A program made the position numbers and the translations under genes. From Proteobacteria bacterium SG_bin4 (lineage in GTDB: Bacteria > Pseudomonadota > Gammaproteobacteria > Burkholderiales > Nitrosomonadaceae), in NCBI GenBank assembly GCA_002083395.1, contig LWDH01000002.1, positions 1 to 64,000 of the forward strand: 64,000 bases of DNA. Direction: 5' to 3'. Below, in pieces: positions 17,533-26,718 of the stretch. How positions within the stretch are numbered: the stretch's first letter is position 1; each line of letters begins with the position of its first letter. The notes beneath the pieces are model-generated. The model saw only the letters and a list, made by a program, of their open reading frames with translations, made no database searches and was not told the DNA's origin.

Positions 17533-18255
17533 ATGAGTGAGTTAAGAGCAAACAATTTAAAAAAGCGATATAAATCGCGCACGGTCGTGCAGGATGTTTC
17601 TTTCTCACTTGGGAGTGGGGAAGTCATCGGATTGCTGGGACCTAACGGCGCCGGCAAAACAACTTGCTTTTATATGATTGTTGGATTGATTCCACTGGAT
17701 AGCGGCGGGGTTTTTCTGGACGACCAAGATTTAAGTCAATTGCCGATCCATCAAAGAGCAAAATTAGGGTTGAGTTATTTGCCGCAAGAAGCATCGATTT
17801 TCCGGCGTTTGACCGTGGAAGAAAATATTCTGGCGGTATTAGAGCTGCAGAATTTGGATGAAGAGACGAAACAGCGGCATTTAGACGATTTATTACATGA
17901 TTTGCATATCAGCCATTTGCGGGATAATCCCGCTATCAGCTTATCCGGCGGGGAGCGTCGCCGTGTTGAAATAGCGCGTGCACTGGCCTCGCAGCCACGA
18001 TTTATTTTGTTAGACGAACCTTTTGCGGGAGTTGATCCAATTGCTGTGCTGGATATTCAGAAAGTCATTGCTTTTTTGCGGGAACGGGAAATAGGGGTTC
18101 TGATTACTGATCATAATGTTCGTGAAACATTAGGAATCTGTGATCGTGCCTATATCATCAGTGACGGACATGTATTGGCTCAAGGCCGATCAGAAGAAAT
18201 TATTGATAATGAGAAAGTCAGAGAAGTTTATTTGGGTGAACACTTCCGGATGTAG
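17533..18255 (+). CDS. lptB: LPS export ABC transporter ATPase LptB
   Basis: LptB powers extraction of lipopolysaccharide from the inner membrane. Walker A is GPNGAGKTT, the Q loop is YLPQEASIFRRLTVEEN, the ABC signature LSGGERRRVEIARAL, Walker B ILLDEPFAGVDP and the switch His ITDHNV. The LptB-specific pattern GLSYLPQE is present. A TTG at 17521 opens the frame slightly earlier, but ATG at 17533 gives the usual N terminus. LptF and LptG are not in the window. Confidence 0.95.
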   Translation: MSELRANNLKKRYKSRTVVQDVSFSLGSGEVIGLLGPNGAGKTTCFYMIVGLIPLDSGGVFLDDQDLSQLPIHQRAKLGLSYLPQEASIFRRLTVEENILAVLELQNLDEETKQRHLDDLLHDLHISHLRDNPAISLSGGERRRVEIARALASQPRFILLDEPFAGVDPIAVLDIQKVIAFLREREIGVLITDHNVRETLGICDRAYIISDGHVLAQGRSEEIIDNEKVREVYLGEHFRM

Positions 18256-18309
18256 TTTTGTGAAACGGCTTGAATCGTTATTTTCAGTAATCGTTGTTTT
18301 TTCGGAATC

Positions 18310-19758
18310 ATGAAGCCAACACTTCAACTTAAACTATCGCAACAATTGCGGCTGACGCCTCAGTTGCAGCAGTCCATCCGGTTGCTGCAGTTATCGACGC
18401 TCGAGCTTAATCAGGAGATCGAGCGGATAGTGCAGGAAAATCCTTTGCTCGAAGTGTATGAAGAGTGGAATGTTTCGGCTGCAGACAATACCTTTGAAAC
18501 TGCCGAAGCTTCCAACGCCGACAATTTTGATGAAGCTTCCAGGGAAGATAACGCATCGTCAAATGAGGAAATCTCCGAAGATAATTACGATTCCGGTACT
18601 GAATGGCCGCAGGATCATGTTCCGGCTGCGAGTGGTTACGAAGACGACGATCGTGATTCATTGCAGTTGCCGGCTAAGCCGCTCAGCTTGCGAGATCATT
18701 TATATTTTCAAACTTTATTAAGTCATATTTCGGAGCCTCAGAAGAATTTGGTGCGTTTGCTGATCGATAGCCTGGATGAAGACGGTTATCTGTTGCAGGA
18801 TCTCAGCGAATTGCAGGAAATGTTGCCGGAAGAATTGGGGGTTGAGCAAAATGACCTGGAAGGCGCGCTCGATTGTTTGCAACATTATGATCCAGCCGGT
18901 GTCGGCGCACGCAATCTTAAAGAGTGCCTGGTATTACAGTTACAAGCGCTACCCGGAGAAGTATGTTACCGGGAGCAAGCCATTAAAGTTGTGCAGGAAT
19001 ATCTGGAAATTCTGGCATCCCATGATTTCATACAAATCAAGAAATTATTGGGATGTAACGATCATAGCTTGCGCGCTATCCAAAAACTCATTACTAACTT
19101 GAATCCAAAACCGGGTGCGCAGTTTAATTCAACTAGCGAACGTTATATCGTTCCGGATATTACAGTGACCAAAAAAGACGGAACCTGGGTAGCGAGCCTG
19201 AATCGGGCTGCAATTCCGCGTCTCAATATCAATCATCTCTATGCTAATATATTGAAGCAGGTGCATCATGCGGAACGTGGCTTGATGAACCAATTGAATG
19301 AAGCTAAATGGTTGATTAAAAATATTCAACAACGCTCAAGCACGATCCTTAAAGTAGCCAGCGTCATCGTGGAACGGCAACAGCAATTTTTTGAGCATGG
19401 GGATGTTGCCATGCGTCCGCTGGTGCTGCGAGAGATCGCGGAAGTGTTAAATCTTCATGAATCAACCGTATCCCGCGTCACTACGCAAAAATTTATGTAT
19501 ACTCCGCGGGGCATTTTTGAACTGAAATATTTTTTTGGTAGCCATGTGGCAACCGATTCAGGAGGCGCTTGTTCTGCAACGGCCATCCGTGCATTAATCA
19601 AACAGTTGGTACAGGAAGAAAACCCAAGGAAACCACTCAGCGATAATAAAATTGCCAGCATTCTTGAACAACAAGGAATCGTTGTTGCTCGTCGCACTAT
19701 TGCAAAATACCGGGAATCGTTACAGATTCCTGCAGCCAATCTTCGTAAATCCATTTAA
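18310..19758 (+). CDS. rpoN: RNA polymerase sigma-54 factor
   Basis: Sigma-54 directs RNA polymerase to -24/-12 promoters activated by enhancer-binding proteins. The 482 residues show region I (LQLKLSQQLRLTPQLQQSI), an acidic region II, the core-binding domain, the helix-turn-helix and the C-terminal RpoN box as ARRTIAKYRE (Ile where Val is usual). Its location after lptB and before hpf and ptsN is the standard proteobacterial arrangement. PEP-CTERM genes in related bacteria are reported to use RpoN, which may be relevant to the three such genes here. Confidence 0.96.
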   Translation: MKPTLQLKLSQQLRLTPQLQQSIRLLQLSTLELNQEIERIVQENPLLEVYEEWNVSAADNTFETAEASNADNFDEASREDNASSNEEISEDNYDSGTEWPQDHVPAASGYEDDDRDSLQLPAKPLSLRDHLYFQTLLSHISEPQKNLVRLLIDSLDEDGYLLQDLSELQEMLPEELGVEQNDLEGALDCLQHYDPAGVGARNLKECLVLQLQALPGEVCYREQAIKVVQEYLEILASHDFIQIKKLLGCNDHSLRAIQKLITNLNPKPGAQFNSTSERYIVPDITVTKKDGTWVASLNRAAIPRLNINHLYANILKQVHHAERGLMNQLNEAKWLIKNIQQRSSTILKVASVIVERQQQFFEHGDVAMRPLVLREIAEVLNLHESTVSRVTTQKFMYTPRGIFELKYFFGSHVATDSGGACSATAIRALIKQLVQEENPRKPLSDNKIASILEQQGIVVARRTIAKYRESLQIPAANLRKSI

Positions 19759-19776
19759 CAGAATAAGGGAACAATA

Positions 19777-20100
19777 ATGAACCTAAAACTTACCGGTAAC
19801 CATGTAGAAATCACTGATGCAATGCGTGATTATGTCACTTCAAAAATTGGGAAGATTACCCGGCATTTTGATCATGTGATTGATGTCAGCGTCATTCTAT
19901 CGGTAGAGAAACTCAAGCAAAAAGCCGAAGCTAATGTTCATATACGCGGCAAAGATATATTTGTCGAAACTGATAGCGAGGATATGTATGCATCCATCGA
20001 CAGCCTGGTTGATAAACTGGACCGGCAAATACTCAAGCACAAGGAAAAAAACCTGGAACGCCGTAATCACGGCGCCTTAAAAGATCAAGAATTGGAGTGA
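19777..20100 (+). CDS. hpf: Ribosome hibernation promoting factor
   Basis: Hpf/YfiA-family proteins bind the 30S subunit and inactivate ribosomes in resting cells. The 107-residue product starts NLKLTGNHVEITDAMRDYV and continues with the KLDRQILKHKEK segment, typical of the short form. It follows rpoN by 18 bases and is closed by a terminator. Confidence 0.93.
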   Translation: MNLKLTGNHVEITDAMRDYVTSKIGKITRHFDHVIDVSVILSVEKLKQKAEANVHIRGKDIFVETDSEDMYASIDSLVDKLDRQILKHKEKNLERRNHGALKDQELE

Positions 20101-20107
20101 TCATTAC

Positions 20108-20136
20108 AATAAAGCCATTGTTCGCTTTATTTTTTT
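20108..20136 (+). terminator. Rho-independent terminator after hpf
   Basis: AATAAAGC and GCTTTATT form a perfect 8-bp stem around an 8-base loop, followed by five T. It starts 8 bases after the hpf stop and separates rpoN-hpf from ptsN-hprK. Confidence 0.8.
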
Positions 20137-20219
20137 ATCGATATCCGAGATTTTTTGAAAGCACTGTGTCGCGATCAAGAAATTTCAACTTAATTCTCTG
20201 TATATAAAATCTATTTTTC

Positions 20220-20690
20220 ATGAATCAGATTTCGCAATTGTTACCGCTCTCCAATGTCATCGTCGATCTGGACGTGACCAGTAAGAAACGTGTTTTCGAG
20301 CAAGCCGGGTTGTTATTTGAGAATACCAATCATATTGCGAGGAGCCAGGTTTTTGATAGCTTGTTTGCGCGTGAGAAGCTGGGTTCGACAGGATTGGGAC
20401 AAGGCGTTGCGATTCCGCATGGCCGGATCAAAGGTTTGCGTGAAGCGGTTGCCGCGTTGGTGACAATGAAGGAAGGCATTCCATTCGATGCGCCGGATGG
20501 GCAGCCGGTCAATATTGCCTGCATTTTATTAGTCCCGGAAAAAGCCACTGACAAACATCTGCAACTCCTAAGCGAGTTAGCGCAGATGTTCAGCGATAAG
20601 CAGTTTCGCGAAAACATCCTGCAATGCAAGGATGCTGCCGCGGTTCACAAACTGATTGTTGATTGGGAGTCTCCCAGTGCCCCGAATTAG
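20220..20690 (+). CDS. ptsN: PTS nitrogen regulatory protein IIA(Ntr)
   Basis: PtsN is a phosphoacceptor of the nitrogen phosphotransferase system that tunes potassium and nitrogen metabolism. The 156-residue EIIA domain keeps the active His in GLGQGVAIPHGRI. It sits between hpf and hprK as in other betaproteobacteria. Its start has no clear ribosome binding site. The 3' end overlaps hprK by 14 bases, suggesting translational coupling. Confidence 0.94.
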   Translation: MNQISQLLPLSNVIVDLDVTSKKRVFEQAGLLFENTNHIARSQVFDSLFAREKLGSTGLGQGVAIPHGRIKGLREAVAALVTMKEGIPFDAPDGQPVNIACILLVPEKATDKHLQLLSELAQMFSDKQFRENILQCKDAAAVHKLIVDWESPSAPN

Positions 20691-21636
20691 CATTGCACAA
20701 CTGTTTGAAGATAAGAAGGAAAAGCTCAAGCTGAGCTGGATTGCAGGTCAAGGCGGTGGCTCGATTGAACTGAATGAAGACGAAATTTCCCATTCGGGCC
20801 AAGGCATGATCGGCCATTTGAATTTTATCCATCCGGATCGCATTCAGGTTATCAGCAGCGATGAAATTCACTATCTGAACAAACAGGAAGCCGCTTCCTT
20901 AGAGAAGAAAATCAATCAACTGACGCAGAGCAATCTGGCCTGCATCATTGTTGCGGATGATGCGGAGGTTCCCGCAGCGATTCTCGATATGGCCAATGCT
21001 CATAATATTCCTTTGTTGCATTCGCCGTATCCCGGTCTGGAAGTGATTTGGCTGATAAGGACTTATCTGAGCGGTATCCTGGCGCCTTCGGTCAGTTTGC
21101 ACGGTGTCATGCTGGACGTGTTGGGTATGGGCGTGATGATTACCGGCGAGAGCGGTGTCGGTAAAAGCGAACTGGCTTTGGAATTAATCAGCCGCGGTCA
21201 TGGATTGGTTGCGGATGATGTTGTAGAGTTGCGCCGTATCGCTCCGGAAACACTCGAAGGCCGTTGTCCGCCGATGTTAAGGGATTATCTGGAAGTACGC
21301 GGCCTCGGCATGCTGAATATCCGCACCATTTTTGGAGAAACTGCGGTGCGCCGGCGCAAGAATATGAAACTGATCGTGCATTTGCAAAATATCGCCGTAA
21401 CCGGCGCCGGTGTACTGGAACGATTGCCGATCAGCGATCTGACTGAAAATATTATGAACGTCGATATCCGTAAAGTGATTATTCCGGTGGCGCCGGGCCG
21501 CAATCTGGCGGTGCTGGTCGAGGCTGCGGTCAGAAATTATGTTTTACAGTTACGCGGTATCGATGGCACCAAAGAATTTATTGAGCGCCATGAGCGTGCA
21601 ATGATTGATGGATCTGCAGATAAGTATCAATACTGA
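20677..21636 (+). CDS. hprK: HPr kinase/phosphorylase
   Basis: HprK phosphorylates or dephosphorylates a Ser on HPr. The 319-residue protein has the Walker A motif GESGVGKSELALEL, the GHGLVADDVVEL segment and the family signature EVRGLGMLNIRTIFG. The GTG start at 20677 follows GGGAG with good spacing and gives PRISIAQLFED at the N terminus; an earlier TTG is unlikely. It lies within the ptsN end. The usual downstream rapZ is not here; ubiX follows. Confidence 0.94.
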   Translation: MPRISIAQLFEDKKEKLKLSWIAGQGGGSIELNEDEISHSGQGMIGHLNFIHPDRIQVISSDEIHYLNKQEAASLEKKINQLTQSNLACIIVADDAEVPAAILDMANAHNIPLLHSPYPGLEVIWLIRTYLSGILAPSVSLHGVMLDVLGMGVMITGESGVGKSELALELISRGHGLVADDVVELRRIAPETLEGRCPPMLRDYLEVRGLGMLNIRTIFGETAVRRRKNMKLIVHLQNIAVTGAGVLERLPISDLTENIMNVDIRKVIIPVAPGRNLAVLVEAAVRNYVLQLRGIDGTKEFIERHERAMIDGSADKYQY

Positions 21637-21684
21637 CACCCGCCGGTTTCGCTTATTCCTTTTCCTGCGGGGCACTCCGAGATA

Positions 21685-22311
21685 ATGCGAGAGAGTCTGG
21701 AGCATCCTGCAACGATTACCCTGGCGTTTACCGGCGCATCGGGAATGCCTTACGGAATCCGTCTACTTGAAGTGTTGCTGCAACAAGGTAAGCAAGTATA
21801 TCTGTTGTATTCCAAAGTCGCGCAGATCGTCGCACAACAGGAAATGGCCCTGGCATTACCGTCCAGCGCTAAGGAAGCCGAAGCTTTCTTGCTTGACCGC
21901 TACGGCATCACAAATGGACAGTTAAGGGTGTTCGGACGTGAGGAATGGTTTGCGCCGGTAGCTTCCGGTTCCAATCCCGCCGACGCCATGGTGATTTGTC
22001 CCTGTACCATGGGGACTTTGGCAGCCATTGCTGCCGGCATGAGCCAGAATCTAATCGAACGTGCAGCTGACGTGATGCTGAAGGAGAACCGTCCGCTCAT
22101 TATCGTGCCGCGGGAAACACCGTTTTCCGCGATTCACCTGGAAAATATGCTGAAGCTGGTGCGAAGCGGCGCTGTCATCCTGCCCGCCAATCCGGGGTTT
22201 TATCATCACCCGCAGACTGTGCAAGATCTAGTGGATTTCGTGGTTGCGCGCGTACTCGATCATTTGCATGTCAACCACGATCTGATGCCGCGCTGGGGTG
22301 GGAAGGACTGA
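21685..22311 (+). CDS. ubiX: Flavin prenyltransferase UbiX
   Basis: UbiX makes the prenylated FMN cofactor needed by the UbiD decarboxylase in ubiquinone synthesis. The 208 residues show ITLAFTGASGMPYGIRLLE, PASGSNPADAMVICPCTMGT, IAAGMSQNLIERAADVMLKE and RPLIIVPRETPFS, all diagnostic. It ends 2 bases before the convergent 5-FTHF cyclo-ligase gene, with no space for a separate terminator. Confidence 0.95.
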   Translation: MRESLEHPATITLAFTGASGMPYGIRLLEVLLQQGKQVYLLYSKVAQIVAQQEMALALPSSAKEAEAFLLDRYGITNGQLRVFGREEWFAPVASGSNPADAMVICPCTMGTLAAIAAGMSQNLIERAADVMLKENRPLIIVPRETPFSAIHLENMLKLVRSGAVILPANPGFYHHPQTVQDLVDFVVARVLDHLHVNHDLMPRWGGKD

Positions 22312-22313
22312 TG

Positions 22314-22943
22314 CTACTGCTTTTCTGAAAGTGATTCTGAATTTTTCAGCGTAGTTGCGGGGAATAAGCGGTGTTCCCGGGTTTTAAAAATACCGGCTTC
22401 AGTGACTACGAAATGCATAGAAATATCATGCGCTTGCGGGAAAATATCGGGGAGCCGCTGCAATTCGAAAGCGACACCGATAGTTAGCGGTTGATATTCG
22501 TAAGTCGCAAGCGTTCGATCATAGTAACCGCTGCCGTAGCCAAGACGGTAGCCTTGCGAATCAAAACCGACCATTGGAATGATTACCGCATCGAGTCTGA
22601 CAATCGGGCTGTTGTCCGGCACCGGGATACCGTAAGCACCGGTTTTCATGGGCATATCCGGCGACCATTCGCGAAAATGCAATGGCTGGTTTTTTTCGAT
22701 AACTTCCGGTAAAGCCAGCGTTGCCCCCTGTTGCAGAAAATACGATGCGGCCGGACGTGGATCGTATTCGCCATGAAACGGCCAGTAGATTCCGATCGTC
22801 ATGTGTGGTGATTGTGCCAGTCCTTGCTTGAGAAAGGCTGAAATCGCCTCACTCCATTGTCGGTGCAGATGCGCCGCAATGGCTTCGCGCATGGCAATCA
22901 ATTGTTGACGCTGTTGTTTTTTCCAATCGGCCAGGTTATCCAT
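22314..22943 (-). CDS. 5-formyltetrahydrofolate cyclo-ligase
   Basis: This ATP-dependent enzyme converts 5-formyl-THF to 5,10-methenyl-THF, returning a storage folate to the active pool. The 209-residue protein has the family motif GYGSGYYDRTL near residue 135, and earlier PEVIEKNQPLHF and AVIIPMVGFDSQGYRLG. It overlaps the end of mutY by 8 bases on the same strand, so the two are probably co-transcribed. Confidence 0.92.
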   Translation of the reverse strand: MDNLADWKKQQRQQLIAMREAIAAHLHRQWSEAISAFLKQGLAQSPHMTIGIYWPFHGEYDPRPAASYFLQQGATLALPEVIEKNQPLHFREWSPDMPMKTGAYGIPVPDNSPIVRLDAVIIPMVGFDSQGYRLGYGSGYYDRTLATYEYQPLTIGVAFELQRLPDIFPQAHDISMHFVVTEAGIFKTREHRLFPATTLKNSESLSEKQ

Positions 22944-24030
22944 GGTATTCGCTACAAGGAGAAAAAGATGACTGACCGGTTAGGAAGTTTTGCTTCAATA
23001 ATGCACGTACCGGCGCCGGTATTCCAAGTTCCAGCGCTTCCGCTGGTTTTAACCAGATACAATCGGGGTGGGCGGCAGGATTGTTCGGTGTTACCTGCAG
23101 TAACTGCGGATATATGCGTAATTTATAATGGGTAAATTGGTGATCCAAAGCCGGCAATTCAACCGGGGGTTGAACCGAGATTCCCCATTGTTGCTGGCAA
23201 TAGTTCACGATATTCGTGCCCATTGTCATTTCCGGCGGACACCATAAGCCACCCCAAATACCATCCGATGGTCTTTTTTCAAGCAGCAACCGTTGGTGAT
23301 GCTGTAGCAGCAGCAATACAGTCTCTTTTCGAGGTAGGGGCTGGCGCGGTTTGGCAGCAGGTATTTGCATGACGCGCTGTTGTTGCCAAGCGAGGCATTG
23401 CGGTTGCAACGGACACAAACCGCATTGTGGCTTGCTGCGAGTACAGACTGTAGCACCCAAGTCCATCAAGGCCTGCGTATAAATTTCGATGTGGCCGCCA
23501 CGATGACCGGCGGGAAGCGCTGCTTCGGCTTTCTGCCATAACAGCTTCTGAATCTTTGATTGGCCAGGATAGCCCTCGATACCAAAGAAGCGTGCAAATA
23601 TCCGTTTCACATTGCCATCGAGTATCGCTTCACGCTGACCAAATGCAAAAACTGCAATCGCGGCGGCGGTGGAACGGCCGATACCGGGAAGCTGTTGAAT
23701 AAGTTCACGCGATCCGGGAAATTGTCCCTGATGTTCTTGCACAATGCGCTGAGCAGCGGCATGTAAATTACGCGCACGCGAGTAATAACCCAGGCCGCTC
23801 CATAACGCGAGTACGTCGTCGAGCGGTGCGTTTGCCAAGCGATCAACAGCCGGGAAAGTCTGCAAGAAGCGCTGATAATAGGGGATAACCGTGCTGACCT
23901 GGGTTTGTTGCAACATGATTTCCGATATCCAGATCGCATACGGATCGCGGTTCTGTTGCCACGGCAGATCGTGACGGCCGTTCAGCGGGTGCCAACGGAT
24001 CAGGCTCTCGGCAAGAAACGACATCGGCAA
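22936..24030 (-). CDS. mutY: A/G-specific adenine glycosylase
   Basis: MutY removes adenine mispaired with 8-oxoguanine. The 364-residue protein shows the helix-hairpin-helix QQLPGIGRSTAAAIAVFAFG, the catalytic Asp-bearing ILDGNVKRI stretch, a 4Fe-4S cluster with Cys spacing C-x6-C-x2-C-x5-C near residue 190, and a C-terminal NUDIX-like domain for damage recognition. An alternative start is two codons in. rof lies 12 bases upstream and the cyclo-ligase overlaps downstream. Confidence 0.95.
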   Translation of the reverse strand: MPMSFLAESLIRWHPLNGRHDLPWQQNRDPYAIWISEIMLQQTQVSTVIPYYQRFLQTFPAVDRLANAPLDDVLALWSGLGYYSRARNLHAAAQRIVQEHQGQFPGSRELIQQLPGIGRSTAAAIAVFAFGQREAILDGNVKRIFARFFGIEGYPGQSKIQKLLWQKAEAALPAGHRGGHIEIYTQALMDLGATVCTRSKPQCGLCPLQPQCLAWQQQRVMQIPAAKPRQPLPRKETVLLLLQHHQRLLLEKRPSDGIWGGLWCPPEMTMGTNIVNYCQQQWGISVQPPVELPALDHQFTHYKLRIYPQLLQVTPNNPAAHPDCIWLKPAEALELGIPAPVRALLKQNFLTGQSSFSPCSEYHG

Positions 24031-24042
24031 GTATACGGACGA

Positions 24043-24297
24043 TTAATCGAACGCGACTTCATTAAACTTGGCGTTAGGCGTCAAAACTTCCATTTTGGCG
24101 AGCGACATTAAGTCGACTTGCTGCTGCGCATCGTTTTCGATGATCAGGCATTCGCGCTTGTCGGAAGTGCTGGCGATATCGACGGCTTTGCCTTCGATCA
24201 CTTGACCATCTTTTAAAATGAGCCTCAATTGATAGCGGTACATGCATGCGACTTCGACAAAATCGTGCAATTCGCAGTCAATAACAGTATTTGACAT
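24043..24297 (-). CDS. rof: Rho-binding antiterminator (Rof/YaeO family)
   Basis: Rof binds the Rho hexamer and reduces Rho-dependent termination. The 84-residue protein has the Sm-like pattern of the family: VIDCELHDFVEVACMYRY, LRLILKDGQVIEGKAVDI, and a terminal strand set with MSLAKMEVL. The ATG at 24297 has an AAGGA site upstream; a start at 24315 would overlap that site. Assignment is by pattern resemblance to YaeO, so function is probable rather than certain. Confidence 0.75.
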   Translation of the reverse strand: MSNTVIDCELHDFVEVACMYRYQLRLILKDGQVIEGKAVDIASTSDKRECLIIENDAQQQVDLMSLAKMEVLTPNAKFNEVAFD

Positions 24298-24354
24298 CGT
24301 TTTAAATCCTTCCATAAAGTGAAAACTGAATATGTACTATACACGCAAAGCCTT

Positions 24355-24503
24355 TAAGGAAATGCTGATTAATTGACGATACGAGCGGATCACTTCGTTG
24401 CGCGGTACTCGCTCCCTCGCCTATCTCGTTGATATGTCTCGGTCGCTGTGTGCCGTACGCCTCGTGCTTCATCTCGTTCACCGAATTTATCAGCGCTTCC
24501 TTA
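24355..24503. repeat. 149-bp element with imperfect terminal inverted repeats
   Basis: The left end (24356-24374) and the reverse complement of the right end (24484-24502) agree at 16 of 19 positions. The interior has no reading frame of note. It fills the gap between rof and the transglycosylase. A left-end copy with the same internal 21-base stretch at the same offset (40 bases) is found at 54550-54638, and a terminal-repeat-like sequence at 11397. This is typical of non-autonomous transposon derivatives (MITEs). Confidence 0.75.
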
Positions 24504-24546
24504 GCGCAACGCAACGGCTGCGTATCTAAGCGCTTCCACACGGCAA

Positions 24547-25659
24547 TTATAAACCACCCTGCAATCCCGGTATGCCGATGCGTTGAATCTGAATGGCATT
24601 GTTGCCTTCTTCATATGCCAGCAGCCTCCCTTCTTGGCGCCATAGCCGGAACGCCAGCGAATAGCTTAGCACCCGGATCGGATAATCGCGCGGTAAAGTT
24701 TGCAGATACGGTTGTATCGTAGTGAAGTCAGTCGCGCCATATTGTTGCATGATAAAACGCAGACCGCCGTTTGCCGGGCCGATGTTATACGCCAGTAACC
24801 CCAGAAACAGATCACCGTTCATCTCCGCCAGGTAATGTTTGAGCGTCGCCGCAGCGACAAAGGCATTGTGGCGAGAATCATCCAATAAAATTTTGTCCAC
24901 GCCTAAGTATCGCCTTGCCTGATTGACCGCTGCTTCCGGTACACGAGTGATCTGGAACAAACCGCGTCCGCCATCGCTGCTGGTGCGCGGAATGAACGAC
25001 GATTCTGTGGCTGCGAGACCGTGCAGTAATTGGGCATCGATTCTAAATACCCGTGCTGCCTCTTCAATCGCTTGACGGTATTCCTGAGAGCGACTGAGCA
25101 TTTTTTGTAACTGCGCCGCATCCTGCCGCCGGTATGCGGCATACACTTGGTGCGCAATCGTGACGCGACCAGCTTCTTCCTTGCCGCCAAGCAGCGTGCG
25201 GAAATGACCGTATGCCACAGTGAATTGGTTATGTGAGACAAACCACATGAGCTGCAGTGCAAGCGCTACGGAAATAACTGGTATCCAATATTCCGAGTGT
25301 GATCGCAACCATTGCCGCAACTTCCACCATCCGACCAGAAAAAAGCTGGCCATCAGTATGAATGCCAAGATTCCTGCAGTAAACGGTAACAAGTTGGCGA
25401 AAAAACTGGTGCCGGAAAACCGGTTAGCCGTATAGCCGAGCAGCAGAATAATGGCGCATGCCGCGATGGTGCTCAACGCAGTGATTTCGATACCGGTAAG
25501 CAGCATTTTTCGCTGAAATCCATCGAACAGATTGTTATTGGCGCGTTTACGGGTTCTTGATATCTTGCGGTCGCTGCGTATCACTGCGTTGCGCCGACGT
25601 TTCAACTTAGGTCTGGCCGGTTTTGACGGGGAGTTGTTGATGCGGGTGGAGTTGTTCAC
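24547..25659 (-). CDS. Membrane-anchored lytic transglycosylase (SLT domain)
   Basis: The 370-residue protein starts with a very basic cytoplasmic tail, then three hydrophobic segments (about residues 55-75, 88-112 and 122-140) and a C-terminal soluble-transglycosylase domain. The catalytic Glu is in ATESSF near residue 218, followed by GGRGLFQI and the AYNIGPANGG motif near 292. It probably cleaves peptidoglycan in the periplasm. Multi-helix anchoring is unusual compared with lipoprotein MltC/MltF types. Neighbours give no clear operon. Confidence 0.85.
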   Translation of the reverse strand: MNNSTRINNSPSKPARPKLKRRRNAVIRSDRKISRTRKRANNNLFDGFQRKMLLTGIEITALSTIAACAIILLLGYTANRFSGTSFFANLLPFTAGILAFILMASFFLVGWWKLRQWLRSHSEYWIPVISVALALQLMWFVSHNQFTVAYGHFRTLLGGKEEAGRVTIAHQVYAAYRRQDAAQLQKMLSRSQEYRQAIEEAARVFRIDAQLLHGLAATESSFIPRTSSDGGRGLFQITRVPEAAVNQARRYLGVDKILLDDSRHNAFVAAATLKHYLAEMNGDLFLGLLAYNIGPANGGLRFIMQQYGATDFTTIQPYLQTLPRDYPIRVLSYSLAFRLWRQEGRLLAYEEGNNAIQIQRIGIPGLQGGL

Positions 25660-25853
25660 GAGGATACGGATTAAAGAGAATGTATTTTTCTTTAATTATA
25701 GACGTGATTTTGTATTGCACGACAGCAATACCGATTAACTTGATGCTATTGCAAGACGCAAGGTTTTAGCGAACACTTGAAATGCCTACGTATGTAATTT
25801 ACTGCGTTGAGTGATGCGCAAAAGCTTGCTCATCGCATGATCATTAGCATTCT

Positions 25854-26600
25854 TCAACGATTCAATTCTTGCCAATCGGAGCAACGCGGATCAGATCCTT
25901 CGGCAAGTCTCCGACCGGTTGCACCGGAAAGAATCGTGCGTAAATTAATCTCATTCGCCGCGCTCAAGTCGATTTGACGGTGAATGTCCTCACGGACTCT
26001 ATCTTGAAGCACCGTGTCGATGCGGTCAAAATTGGTGACATCGAACTGATTGTAATCTACCCGGGAGCGGAAAATGCATAATCCGGATCCGATGAGATTG
26101 GGCGCCCAAACGGCTCTGTAATTAAGCGAGAAACGCAATTCAACAGGGAAATCGATGCGGCCGGACGTGACGCATTGCGGCGGCGGGGGCGGAACAATGG
26201 TTGGATTCAATGGGGGTGGTTGCAATGCTACCGCATGGGCGTTGGCGTTGTAACGCGTATCGCGAGGAACACAAGCCGTGAGGGTGTTATCCTCTCCACC
26301 CGGAAAAATTGTAATACCCGAAGTGCCTGACAATTGCTGTTCTTTTAACTGATATCCCACACAAAATTGCCGGTCACCGATTGTGAGCAGATCGGGAGCT
26401 TTGTCCGGAATAGTTAGATTTAAGTTTAATCCCGAATTGATGCCTTGCGGATCGGGAGTGCATGCATTGGGAAAAGGAACAATGTTGTCCGGGGTTTGAT
26501 TGGTCGTGCCGCAACCTGCCAACGTGCCCGCAACCAAGAAAATTGCCCAAGATTTCGAGTGAGTTGAATACTTTAAGTACCTGCTGTTTTTGAGGGCCAT
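25854..26600 (-). CDS. Putative lipoprotein of unknown function
   Basis: The frame extends further upstream, but the ATG at 26600 follows GGAG by 7 bases and yields a lipoprotein signal with lipobox LAGC near residue 28. The 248-residue product has six Cys besides the lipidated one, a poly-Pro stretch near residue 138, and the C-terminal part PVELRFSLNYRAVW that looks like beta strands. I do not recognise the family. It lies between the transglycosylase and prmB on the same strand; an outer-membrane or periplasmic role is inferred from the signal only. Confidence 0.7.
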   Translation of the reverse strand: MALKNSRYLKYSTHSKSWAIFLVAGTLAGCGTTNQTPDNIVPFPNACTPDPQGINSGLNLNLTIPDKAPDLLTIGDRQFCVGYQLKEQQLSGTSGITIFPGGEDNTLTACVPRDTRYNANAHAVALQPPPLNPTIVPPPPPQCVTSGRIDFPVELRFSLNYRAVWAPNLIGSGLCIFRSRVDYNQFDVTNFDRIDTVLQDRVREDIHRQIDLSAANEINLRTILSGATGRRLAEGSDPRCSDWQELNR

Positions 26601-26718
26601 GGTTTTCTCCTTATCCTGCAAAGTTGCTTTGCGGTGAATGCCGGAACTTATTACATCAGAATCGATTTTACACTGATATCTTGATAGGTACGCACAAAAT
26701 GATCCGTTCGATTCCCGG